The translations under genes and the position numbers were made by a program. 8,105 bases of DNA from DATJQA01 sp041169145 (GTDB lineage Bacteria > Patescibacteriota > Minisyncoccia > UBA6257 > 2-01-FULL-56-20), in assembly GCA_041169145.1 (NCBI GenBank), contig JBEEJO010000037.1:1-8105 (forward strand), read 5' to 3'. Positions 1 through 5,299 of the stretch are shown here, piece after piece. Each line of letters opens with the position of its first letter. Position 1 is the first letter of the stretch. Under the pieces are notes generated by a model. The model had not been told where the DNA came from, did no database searches, and saw only the letters and a program-made list of their open reading frames with translations.

Positions 1-1663
1 TCGGTGCGATGACCGTGACCTGCGAGTTGCGATAGCCGTGCTTTTCGCCGATGCGAAGCGCGTCATCCCAGACCTCCTGCGACGCGCGTCCGAGCGACGC
101 ATCGTCAACGATGTCCGTGCGCACCTGCCGAGAGGCGTCGCGATGTTTGCCGATGACGCGCAGCATCGGCTCGCGGTTCGCCGCATAGCCGGCGAATGTT
201 CCGACTCTGCCCGCGATGACGGCGGAGTATCGGTACGCTTCGCCGGAGAGGAGCGAGGAGATCGCTCCCGCCCATGCGCGCGCTTTTTCGGAGTCATACG
301 GCATGCCCTTGGTCATAAGAAGGGTGCCGAGGTTCGCGTAACCCAGTCCGAGCTCTCGGAAGTTCACCGCATTCTCGCCGATCTTTTCCGTCGGGTAGCT
401 GGAGCCGCCGACGATGATCTCTTGCGCCAGGATGAGCACGTCTATGGTCCGTTTGAAGTCGTCGGTCATAAAGGAGCCGTCCTCGCGGAGGAACTTCATC
501 AGGTTAATAGATGCGAGGTTGCAGGCGGAATTGTCCAAATGCATGTATTCCGAGCAGGGATTGGATGCGTTGATGCGGCCGGTATTGGGACACGTGTGCC
601 AGTCGTTGATGATGGTATCGAATTGCACGCCCGGATCGCCGCACTCCCAGGCCGCCTGGGCTATTTCCTCCAAAAGATGCCGGGCTTTGTAGGTGTCGGC
701 GACCTCGCCGTTCTTTCTGAATCGCGTCTGCCATTCACCATCCGTTTCCACCGCCTGCATGAAGTCGTCCGTAATGCGGACGGAGTTGTTCGCGTTCTGG
801 AACTGAATGGAATTCCACGCGTCGTTATTGAGATCGCTCATATCGAACCCCGCGCCGGCGAGCGCGTGGATCTTTTTTTCCTCTTCCGCTTTGCAGCGGA
901 TGAAATCCATTACATCGGGATGGTCGATGTTCATCACGACCATCTTCGCCGCGCGCCGCGTCGCACCGCCCGACTTGATCATGCCGGCGACCGCATCCGC
1001 GCCGCGCATAAAGGAAACCGGTCCCGATGCGTGACCGCCGGTGCCGAGTACTTCGCGCCGAGAGCGGAGCGGCGAGAGATTCACGCCTGCGCCCGAGCCG
1101 TGCTTGAAGATCATTCCTTCGTTCGTGATCCACTGGAGGATGGAGCGCATGTCGTCTTCCACCGCGAGAATGAAACATGCGGAACACTGCGGCGTTTCAT
1201 TGATGCCGACGTTGAACCACACCGGAGAGTTGAACGCCGCTTTTTGATGAACGAGCAGATGCGTGAGTTCGGCTTCGAATGTTTCCGCATCTTCAACGCG
1301 CGCGAAATATCCGAATCGCTCGCCCCAGCCGCGAACGGTTTTCACGACGCGCGTGATGATCTGTTTCACGCTCCGTTCGCGTTTTTCACCGCCCATGATG
1401 CCGCGGAAATATTTCGATGCGGTGATATTCACCGCGTTCTGCGACCAGGATTCGGGGAATTCCACGTCGCGCTGTTCGAAAGCTTTCTTGTCGCCTCCGC
1501 CGATCATTGCGTGGCGCGTGACCCATGTAACTTCGTCAAAAGGATGCGTTCCCGGTGTTGTAAAGTGGCGTTTCAAGGTCAATCCCGCGCTGTGGTTGAT
1601 CTGCCCTTGCGTGTCAATCGTTTGTTCCTCGCCCGCTCGCGCTTTCACATTCGCCCTGTTCAT
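1..1663 (-). CDS. nrdJ: Adenosylcobalamin-dependent (class II) ribonucleotide reductase, N-terminal part, cut by the window edge
   Basis: It reduces ribonucleotides to deoxyribonucleotides in the cytoplasm, using a radical generated from adenosylcobalamin. I translated the minus strand by hand: 554 codons are open without a stop and continue past position 1. Visible family motifs are FNSPVWFNVG (residues 144-153), QCSACF with C160 and C163 (one is expected to be a redox cysteine), a glycine-rich stretch around KHGSGAGVNLS (187-197), and NPCSEY (368-373). In the last, N368, C370 and E372 are the expected catalytic trio, with C370 the thiyl-radical residue. The ATG at 1663-1661 is the only usual start codon after an in-frame TAA nine codons further upstream. 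No clear Shine-Dalgarno sequence precedes it. Family members usually run to 700 or more residues, so the C-terminal barrel and the redox tail are missing only because the window ends. No intein or frameshift is seen. The gene is divergent from the 2103 gene. Confidence 0.96.
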   Translation of the reverse strand, partial: MNRANVKARAGEEQTIDTQGQINHSAGLTLKRHFTTPGTHPFDEVTWVTRHAMIGGGDKKAFEQRDVEFPESWSQNAVNITASKYFRGIMGGEKRERSVKQIITRVVKTVRGWGERFGYFARVEDAETFEAELTHLLVHQKAAFNSPVWFNVGINETPQCSACFILAVEDDMRSILQWITNEGMIFKHGSGAGVNLSPLRSRREVLGTGGHASGPVSFMRGADAVAGMIKSGGATRRAAKMVVMNIDHPDVMDFIRCKAEEEKKIHALAGAGFDMSDLNNDAWNSIQFQNANNSVRITDDFMQAVETDGEWQTRFRKNGEVADTYKARHLLEEIAQAAWECGDPGVQFDTIINDWHTCPNTGRINASNPCSEYMHLDNSACNLASINLMKFLREDGSFMTDDFKRTIDVLILAQEIIVGGSSYPTEKIGENAVNFRELGLGYANLGTLLMTKGMPYDSEKARAWAGAISSLLSGEAYRYSAVIAGRVGTFAGYAANREPMLRVIGKHRDASRQVRTDIVDDASLGRASQEVWDDALRIGEKHGYRNSQVTVIAP

Positions 1664-1793
1664 GATCTTTTGGTGTTCGTGGGATGACCTTTTTGTTTTT
1701 TATGTTTATCTGCGAAAAAAATGTTCTCCCTTTCTGTCCCGCGGACGCATCGAGGCTCTTTGCAATGGCACCACAGCGAGGAACGAACCACGT

Positions 1794-1835
1794 TTATTTT
1801 CGTGCATTCATTCTATAAGATAATTGCCATTTCAT
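1794..1835 (-). CDS. Possible 13-residue leader peptide upstream of nrdJ
   Basis: On the minus strand a GGAGG (1844-1840) lies four bases before an ATG that opens a 13-codon frame, MKWQLSYRMNARK, ending in TAA. It sits 130 bases before the nrdJ start codon. This is one of only three clear Shine-Dalgarno sequences in the window, which is why I list it. The frame stays open further upstream, but without a comparable start. The peptide matches nothing I know and has no run of a single amino acid that would suggest classical attenuation. It may be a chance match. If real, it would be a leader whose translation affects nrdJ expression. Confidence 0.28.
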   Translation of the reverse strand: MKWQLSYRMNARK

Positions 1836-1874
1836 ATTGCCTCCGTTATCCCCAGAACTACCTAAAACGTCACA

Positions 1875-2006
1875 TCTTGTGCCAATGACAAGAGGAAGCA
1901 GCCTTATCGGAGGAGCCGATGGTGCGGCGCTCAGTAAAATATAGCAGGGCTGGGACGAAAGATGCCATTTCCCGATCTTTCGACCTGTCGTATAACCCGA
2001 GTTATA
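1875..2006. promoter_or_regulatory. Cluster of four inverted repeats between nrdJ and the 2103 gene
   Basis: Four hairpin-forming repeats lie within 132 bases. (1) TCTTGT/ACAAGA, 1875-1880 with 1888-1893, 7-base loop. (2) ATCGG/CCGAT, 1906-1910 with 1916-1920, 5-base loop. (3) CGAAAGAT/ATCTTTCG, 1956-1963 with 1975-1982, extended past an A-A mismatch by two G-C pairs. (4) TATAAC/GTTATA, 1991-1996 with 2001-2006, 4-base loop, ending 19 bases before the TTGACG of the rightward promoter. None is followed by a T-run on either strand, so they do not look like terminators. On the nrdJ side they could form a structured 5' leader. Repeat 4 could instead be a protein-binding operator. On the minus strand the loop side of repeat 2 carries CCTCCG, the complement of the CGGAGG before the short ORF at 1835. 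Confidence 0.5.
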
Positions 2007-2025
2007 TCTCCGGTTCACGTAAAAC

Positions 2026-2054
2026 TTGACGAATAGTAATTTATATGAGATGAT
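2026..2054 (+). promoter_or_regulatory. Candidate promoter of the lamin-tail-domain gene
   Basis: TTGACG (2026-2031) matches five of six bases of the -35 consensus. It is followed after 17 bases by GATGAT (2049-2054), four of six for the -10. The predicted transcript would have a leader of roughly 40 bases before the ATG at 2103. The -10 is weak, so confidence is moderate. Confidence 0.4.
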
Positions 2055-2102
2055 GTACGGCATTCTTCCCGTTCGATCGACGGGAAACAGAACCGATATT
2101 CT

Positions 2103-3407
2103 ATGGACGAACAGAGCACAACCGGAATGGAGCAAGGAGCAATATCTGACGCGGTTCGTCCGCGGCGTTTTTGGTTCGTGCGCCGTTTTGCCGTTGAGGT
2201 CATAGTTATCGGCATTGGCGTCACCGCCGGTGTTGCGTTCGCGAACTGGCGCGGAGTTTCGCAGCCGTTCTCCGATGCGTCATCGCTCCTTGCTCAGACG
2301 ACCGCAGTGGTCGGCGAGGCTATTCAAAACGCCGTAGCGCCCGACAGCGGTAGCGGCAAGACCGTTGCCATCGACATTCGTCCTGCGGCGACCGAGCAAA
2401 AACCTCCCATAACACTTCCGAGCGCGAACATACACATCGTAGCCACCTCTTCGGCTCCGAAGGCGGCGGACACAAAAGTTTCCGCCACTCCCTCTCAGAG
2501 CGTACAACACGACACCCCGGACAGCGACGCGGCGAAAACGGAACCGACGACAAGCGCAGCGCCGGCGAATACCGCTCCGACGTCGACTTCGCTGACGGAT
2601 GCGGGCACCGCGGTTGCCGTTCCCAATTCCGCACCGACATACCGACTCACCATTCAACTATCCGGTGCAGGTTCGGGTATCGTGCAGTCGTCCGATCTGA
2701 AGATCGTGTGCGGTTCCGACTGCGTTGAAGATTATCCCAAGAACGCTTCGCTGATCATCAAGGCATACGCAGAATCGGGCTCGTCCTTCGCCGGATGGTC
2801 TATGCCGTGCGCCGGAACTGGTTCGTGCGGCATCGCGTTGACCGGAGATGTCACGATCGCGGCGTTCTTCAACTCGATCCCCGTGCCGGTCGTCGGCACC
2901 GAAGACGATCATGCGAACGATCCCGGCATCGGCGGGACCGGCAAGGTTCTTTTTTCCGAGATCATGGCTGGGAGCGGCGAGACCGCGCCTGGGGCGAATG
3001 ACCAGAATCCGGATAACGAATTCATCGAGCTCTACAACCCGACAGACAACGCTATTGCGCTCACCGGTTGGATGATCAAAAAGAAAAGTTCCAGCGGGGC
3101 GGAATCGGTATTGGTCTCATCGGCCCGGTTCAGCGGTAAGGTGATACCGGCGCATGGATATTTCCTTATCGTGCATGAAGGTCTTTATCAGGGGGTGACG
3201 CCTGCCGACATGTCGTGGCCGAGTTCATATGATATTGCATATTCCAACAACGGCCTTGTTCTCTACGACGGAACGGGAGGCATCGTGGAAACCGTTACGT
3301 GGGCTACGATCCCCGTCGGTCAGAGCTATGCGCGAACGACATGGAGCGCCCCCACGTTCGTTACCGGAACGCCGACGCCAAAAAACAGCTCGTTCTCTTC
3401 TTTGTAA
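2103..3407 (+). CDS. Membrane-anchored extracytoplasmic protein with a C-terminal lamin-tail domain
   Basis: This 434-aa protein has a basic N-terminal segment (RPRRFWFVRR, 19-28), one hydrophobic membrane segment (about 29-49), then a long low-complexity linker rich in Ala, Thr, Ser and Pro (about 50-178) that resembles a stalk. Next comes a small beta-rich module (about 180-256) with YRLTIQLSGAGSGIV, FAGW and VTIAAFF, the pattern of bacterial InlB-type or related repeat domains. It contains four cysteines (C203, C207, C236, C242) that could form two disulfides. Residues 281-430 form a lamin-tail domain: FSEIM, NEFIELYNPTDNAIALTGW (305-323) and HGYFLIVHEG (351-360). Such domains occur in many bacterial surface proteins and in Patescibacteria; their ligands are mostly unknown. 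The predicted orientation is N-terminus inside, domains outside. No Shine-Dalgarno sequence is visible before the ATG. A role at the cell surface is inferred from architecture only. Confidence 0.88.
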   Translation: MDEQSTTGMEQGAISDAVRPRRFWFVRRFAVEVIVIGIGVTAGVAFANWRGVSQPFSDASSLLAQTTAVVGEAIQNAVAPDSGSGKTVAIDIRPAATEQKPPITLPSANIHIVATSSAPKAADTKVSATPSQSVQHDTPDSDAAKTEPTTSAAPANTAPTSTSLTDAGTAVAVPNSAPTYRLTIQLSGAGSGIVQSSDLKIVCGSDCVEDYPKNASLIIKAYAESGSSFAGWSMPCAGTGSCGIALTGDVTIAAFFNSIPVPVVGTEDDHANDPGIGGTGKVLFSEIMAGSGETAPGANDQNPDNEFIELYNPTDNAIALTGWMIKKKSSSGAESVLVSSARFSGKVIPAHGYFLIVHEGLYQGVTPADMSWPSSYDIAYSNNGLVLYDGTGGIVETVTWATIPVGQSYARTTWSAPTFVTGTPTPKNSSFSSL

Positions 3408-3522
3408 GAACCGGCGTCGCGATTGCGCAAGCGGCAATCCGCGCCTGCATCTCAGTGCGGCGACCGGAGCATATACTATCCGCAGTATGTATTCGGGCCG
3501 AGCTCGCCGCACTTCCGACGGC

Positions 3523-3551
3523 TTCTCAAAAAGAAGGGAACTCGCAATAAT
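3523..3551 (+). promoter_or_regulatory. Candidate promoter of the RNA methyltransferase gene
   Basis: TTCTCA (3523-3528, four of six -35 matches) is followed after 17 bases by AATAAT (3546-3551, five of six -10 matches). The -10 box ends 15 bases before the ATG. It directly abuts the Shine-Dalgarno sequence at 3552, so a transcript starting the usual 7 bases downstream would lose that sequence. Either the promoter or the Shine-Dalgarno reading is therefore doubtful. A second TATACT lies at 3472-3477 without a matching -35. Confidence 0.35.
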
Positions 3552-3557
3552 GGAGAG
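3552..3557 (+). promoter_or_regulatory. Ribosome-binding site that fixes the methyltransferase start
   Basis: GGAGAG lies nine bases upstream of the ATG at 3567. It supports that start over an earlier in-frame ATG at 3423, whose extra 48 residues are basic and unlike the family. Confidence 0.6.
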
Positions 3558-3566
3558 ATAAGAGCA

Positions 3567-4049
3567 ATGAAGAATCTTGTCGCTATTCTCCATAATATTC
3601 GGAGCGTGCATAATGTCGGGAGCATGTTCCGCACCGCGGATGGCGCCGGCGTTTCAACGATGTATCTCACGGGCTTCACGCCGACGCCGGTGGACCGTTT
3701 CGGCGAGTATCGCAAAGATTTTATGAAAACGTCGCTCGGTTCCGAGCGAACGGTCGCGTGGGAGTATGCGCGGAGTCCCGCGCGCATCTTCACAAAATTA
3801 CGGCGCGAAGGATTCGCGCTTGTCGCACTGGAATGTGCGCCCGGGGCTGTGCCGTACGGCGCATGGCCGCGCACGGTGAATGGAAAAAAGAATTTCGCGC
3901 TTCTTGTCGGACACGAGGTGACCGGCGTGCCGGCAACGATGCTTCGGAAGGCAGACCGCATTTTCGATATTCCGATGCGCGGGAACAAAGAATCGCTGAA
4001 CGTATCCGTTGCGTTCGGCATTGCGGTGTATGCTCTGGCGCGCGCGTAG
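3567..4049 (+). CDS. TrmH/SpoU-family RNA 2'-O-ribose methyltransferase
   Basis: SpoU-family enzymes use S-adenosylmethionine to methylate a ribose 2'-OH in tRNA or rRNA, through a trefoil-knotted (SPOUT) fold that works as a dimer. All three family motifs are present in this 160-aa protein. Motif 1 is IRSVHNVGSMFRTADGAGV, with N16 and the catalytic-type R22. Motif 2 is LLVGHEVTGVP, with E117. Motif 3 is IPMRGNKESLNVSVAFGI (135-152), with the S143-L144-N145 core that binds the cofactor in the knot. The length equals a bare catalytic domain, similar to TrmL-size enzymes, with no N-terminal RNA-binding extension. The RNA target cannot be read from sequence. The start is set by the GGAGAG upstream. 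The gene ends about 80 bases before the next one, which has its own promoter. Confidence 0.93.
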   Translation: MKNLVAILHNIRSVHNVGSMFRTADGAGVSTMYLTGFTPTPVDRFGEYRKDFMKTSLGSERTVAWEYARSPARIFTKLRREGFALVALECAPGAVPYGAWPRTVNGKKNFALLVGHEVTGVPATMLRKADRIFDIPMRGNKESLNVSVAFGIAVYALARA

Positions 4050-4061
4050 CGGGTTCGTCGG

Positions 4062-4091
4062 TTGACGGAGCGTATCGCCTGCACGCATAAT
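4062..4091 (+). promoter_or_regulatory. Strong sigma70-type promoter of the 186-aa gene
   Basis: TTGACG (4062-4067, five of six) and CATAAT (4086-4091, five of six) are spaced by 18 bases. This is the best promoter match in the window. Transcription would start near 4098, giving a leader of about 33 bases that includes the Shine-Dalgarno sequence at 4118-4124. It begins 12 bases after the methyltransferase stop codon. Confidence 0.68.
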
Positions 4092-4117
4092 GGCCTCAGG
4101 ATTGGATCGGTTTCGAA

Positions 4118-4124
4118 AAGGAGG
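4118..4124 (+). promoter_or_regulatory. Near-perfect ribosome-binding site of the 186-aa gene
   Basis: AAGGAGG is six bases from the ATG at 4131, close to the ideal complement of the 16S rRNA 3' end. It sets the start at 4131 rather than the upstream in-frame ATG at 4062, which lies inside the -35 box. Confidence 0.85.
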
Positions 4125-4130
4125 CCGCTC

Positions 4131-4691
4131 ATGCTGGTAGATGAGTTACAGCCATTGCCGTTTTTCAACGGACTGGTGCGTGATGCCACAAAACGTCAGC
4201 GCGCTCCGCTCTCAGAGCTGATGATGGCCTACCTTGCGGAGATGCTCGCTTCGCTCATGGCTGATGAGGATACCGGGCGCGGTCACTGGGCCATCCCATC
4301 GCGGCCGCTCATAGAGTTGCTCTTTGACGCTGAGTTGCGGAAAGCGCGTTCGCGATACGACCCCGAGGCGCTCTGGACATTTCAGGTCGTCGGCAACGCC
4401 TCGCTTGTACTGCTCGGGTTCTTTCGCGAGAGCCATACGACCTCCTTGCTTGGTTCCGGGAACATCATGCACGTCGGCAGGCGGGCCTATGCCGGCGTCG
4501 GAGTGCCGCCGTTCTCTGATCTCGCTGGCCGTTTCCCGTATGCGGCATCCGTGCTTCGGGAAGTCGGCATACGATGCGCGTTGAAGAACGACAGCTCGCT
4601 CGCCCGTATCTACGGGTCCTGGCGCCAGAATCCGGAGCCGCTGGTTACGCGCATGCTTACCGAGGCCGGCGTGCTTGGCCCCCGTAATTAG
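4131..4691 (+). CDS. Uncharacterised 186-aa soluble protein expressed as a single-gene unit
   Basis: I cannot assign a function. The protein has no signal peptide and no clear membrane segment, and looks mostly helical. Its core reads FQVVGNASLVLLGFF (84-98), HVGRRAYAGVGV (114-125), FSDLAGRFPYAASVLREVG (128-146). From memory this resembles an unnamed bacterial family of about 200 residues with a pattern of G-D, GFF, MG..AY and F..LA..F; that recall is unverified. The N-terminal part carries a helical stretch (LSELMMAYLAEMLASLM, 27-43). There is one cysteine (C149) and no obvious catalytic or metal motif. The gene has its own promoter, the strongest ribosome-binding site in the window and a perfect hairpin after the stop codon. 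It therefore looks monocistronic and well expressed, unlike its neighbours. A stretch at 4290-4316 is nearly repeated in the terminator. Confidence 0.85.
   Translation: MLVDELQPLPFFNGLVRDATKRQRAPLSELMMAYLAEMLASLMADEDTGRGHWAIPSRPLIELLFDAELRKARSRYDPEALWTFQVVGNASLVLLGFFRESHTTSLLGSGNIMHVGRRAYAGVGVPPFSDLAGRFPYAASVLREVGIRCALKNDSSLARIYGSWRQNPEPLVTRMLTEAGVLGPRN
4290..4316 (+). repeat. Copy 1 of an imperfect 26-27-bp direct repeat, inside the 186-aa gene
   Basis: GCCATCCC, three bases, GCGGCCGCTCA, T, AGAG. The second copy is at 4701-4726, after the stop codon. About 23 of 27 positions agree, with one single-base gap. The shared core GCGGCCGCTC (4301-4310) is exactly complementary to the right arm of the downstream hairpin (4724-4733). 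Confidence 0.6.
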
Positions 4692-4700
4692 GCGCATTCC

Positions 4701-4726
4701 GCCATCCCCGGCGGCCGCTCACAGAG
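4701..4726 (+). repeat. Copy 2 of the imperfect direct repeat, overlapping the terminator hairpin
   Basis: GCCATCCC, CG, GCGGCCGCTCA, C, AGAG. This copy supplies the left arm, the loop and the first bases of the right arm of the terminator stem. The agreement with 4290-4316 extends outside the palindrome on the left, so it is not explained by the hairpin alone. Confidence 0.6.
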
Positions 4727-4744
4727 CGGCCGCCGTGTTCATTT
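4709..4744 (+). terminator. Rho-independent-type terminator of the 186-aa gene
   Basis: A perfect 12-bp stem, CGGCGGCCGCTC (4709-4720) with GAGCGGCCGCCG (4724-4735), has a 3-base ACA loop. It is followed by TGTTCATTT, a T-rich but interrupted tail. It lies 17 bases after the TAG stop and before the next promoter-like box, which isolates the 186-aa gene from the DUF192 gene. The short loop and broken T-run make efficiency uncertain. Confidence 0.75.
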
Positions 4745-4792
4745 GCGCGCATGATCCTTGGCGCCCGAGTATCGTTCTCGCGCAACACCGCG

Positions 4793-4798
4793 TATAAT
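4793..4798 (+). promoter_or_regulatory. -10 box immediately before the DUF192 gene
   Basis: A perfect TATAAT ends seven bases before the chosen ATG at 4806. No acceptable -35 is found at 15-19 bases spacing, and there is no TGn extension. If it is used, transcription would begin at or next to the start codon, so the mRNA would be leaderless or nearly so. Confidence 0.45.
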
Positions 4799-4805
4799 GG
4801 AAGGG

Positions 4806-5273
4806 ATGAAGCGAAAAACTGCCATCTCGGCGACCATTCTGGGCGTGCTGATCATTCTCGGGTATTACGTGTTCGGCATACGGCCAAAGAGCGATTATGG
4901 ACAGGCAACGGTCCTCTTGGGCGGGCAAGAATTTCGCACGGATATCGCCGACACGGCGGACAAACAGGCCATCGGGCTTTCCGGGCGGCCAAGTCTCGGC
5001 CAAGACGAGGGAATGCTGTTCGTGTTCGGCGGGTATGCCTCGCGGACATTCTGGATGCCGGACATGAATTTTCCGATCGATATCATTTGGATAAAGGATG
5101 ACGTGGTCGTCGGTTCCGCCGAGAATGCCCAGCCGGAGCCCGGCGTGAGCATGTTCAGGCTGAAGCGCTATTCTTCGCCCGGACCGGTGGACAAAGTGTT
5201 CGAGGTATCTGCGGGGACGGTGTCGCGCTTAGGAGTGAAGGTGGGGGACCGCATTGTGGTAAGTGGTGTATAA
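4806..5273 (+). CDS. Membrane-anchored DUF192 protein
   Basis: This 155-aa protein has a short basic start (MKRK), one hydrophobic segment (about 7-24) that acts as a membrane anchor or signal sequence, and a DUF192 domain over residues 34-155. Family hallmarks are seen in order: QAIGLSGR (54-61), EGMLFVF (68-74), FWMPDMNFPIDIIWI (82-96) and, at the end, LGVKVGDRIVV (142-152). DUF192 proteins are small beta-rich domains, usually exported or periplasmic, with no established biochemical role. The length is normal for an anchored member. An alternative ATG at 4797 (adding MEG) overlaps the TATAAT; I prefer 4806 because it starts with the basic residues expected before a signal segment. The gap to gap is 26 bases and the stop codon overlaps the putative gap -10 box. 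Confidence 0.92.
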   Translation: MKRKTAISATILGVLIILGYYVFGIRPKSDYGQATVLLGGQEFRTDIADTADKQAIGLSGRPSLGQDEGMLFVFGGYASRTFWMPDMNFPIDIIWIKDDVVVGSAENAQPEPGVSMFRLKRYSSPGPVDKVFEVSAGTVSRLGVKVGDRIVVSGV

Positions 5274-5274
5274 T
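5269..5274 (+). promoter_or_regulatory. -10 box upstream of gap, overlapping the DUF192 stop codon
   Basis: A perfect TATAAT, whose TAA is the DUF192 stop, ends 25 bases before the gap ATG. A transcript would start around 5281 with a purine- and A-rich leader of about 19 bases. The best -35 candidate (GGGACC at 5245-5250, 18-base spacing) is weak. Read-through from the DUF192 gene is equally possible. Confidence 0.4.
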
Positions 5275-5299
5275 AGGAAAGAAAAAAAGAACCAATTCT

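Larger units (their letters stand above)
1664..2102. other. Divergent intergenic region with dense inverted repeats
   Basis: This 439-bp stretch separates nrdJ (leftward) from the lamin-tail-domain gene (rightward). It is more AT-rich near the nrdJ start, including A- and T-runs around 1685-1725. I find no convincing full-length protein gene in it. It contains four inverted repeats (1875-2006), a very short minus-strand ORF (1794-1835) and a candidate rightward promoter (2026-2054). I could not place a confident nrdJ promoter; the AT-rich stretch at about 1695-1720 has -10-like hexamers on the minus strand but no matching -35. Confidence 0.7.

Noticed and set aside
38..1687. A 549-codon open frame on the plus strand across almost the whole left end
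   Set aside because: It lies opposite nrdJ, whose minus-strand translation shows unmistakable reductase motifs. The plus-strand product is arginine- and histidine-rich with no recognisable family, as expected for the mirror of a GC-rich gene.
1893..1903. AGGAAGCAGCC, identical to the conserved core of bacterial SRP (4.5S) RNA
   Set aside because: The opposite strand of the SRP hairpin (the CAGG side) and the GNRA tetraloop are missing. The bases before it form a different hairpin (1875-1893). Only a weak outer pairing (about 1848-1854 with 1949-1955) can be drawn. A covariance-model search with the bacterial small SRP family would settle it.
1664..2102. Cobalamin riboswitch or NrdR boxes upstream of nrdJ
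   Set aside because: I found no B12-box-like sequence and no pair of NrdR-type 16-bp palindromes on either strand.
1794..2135. A 113-codon minus-strand frame filling the intergenic region
   Set aside because: It runs through four inverted repeats, overlaps the start of the 2103 gene, has no ribosome-binding site and no family resemblance. Only its last 13 codons have a plausible independent start.
3421..3439. Hairpin GATTGC/GCAATC after the lamin-tail-domain gene as a terminator
   Set aside because: The stem is only six base pairs with a seven-base loop, and no T-run follows.
3423..3566. A 48-residue N-terminal extension of the RNA methyltransferase
   Set aside because: The extension is basic, does not resemble the family, and the ATG at 3567 has a GGAGAG nine bases upstream and starts right at the conserved domain.
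3476..4189. A 237-codon open frame on the minus strand
   Set aside because: It covers the methyltransferase gene in antisense, and that gene has all three SpoU motifs and a ribosome-binding site.
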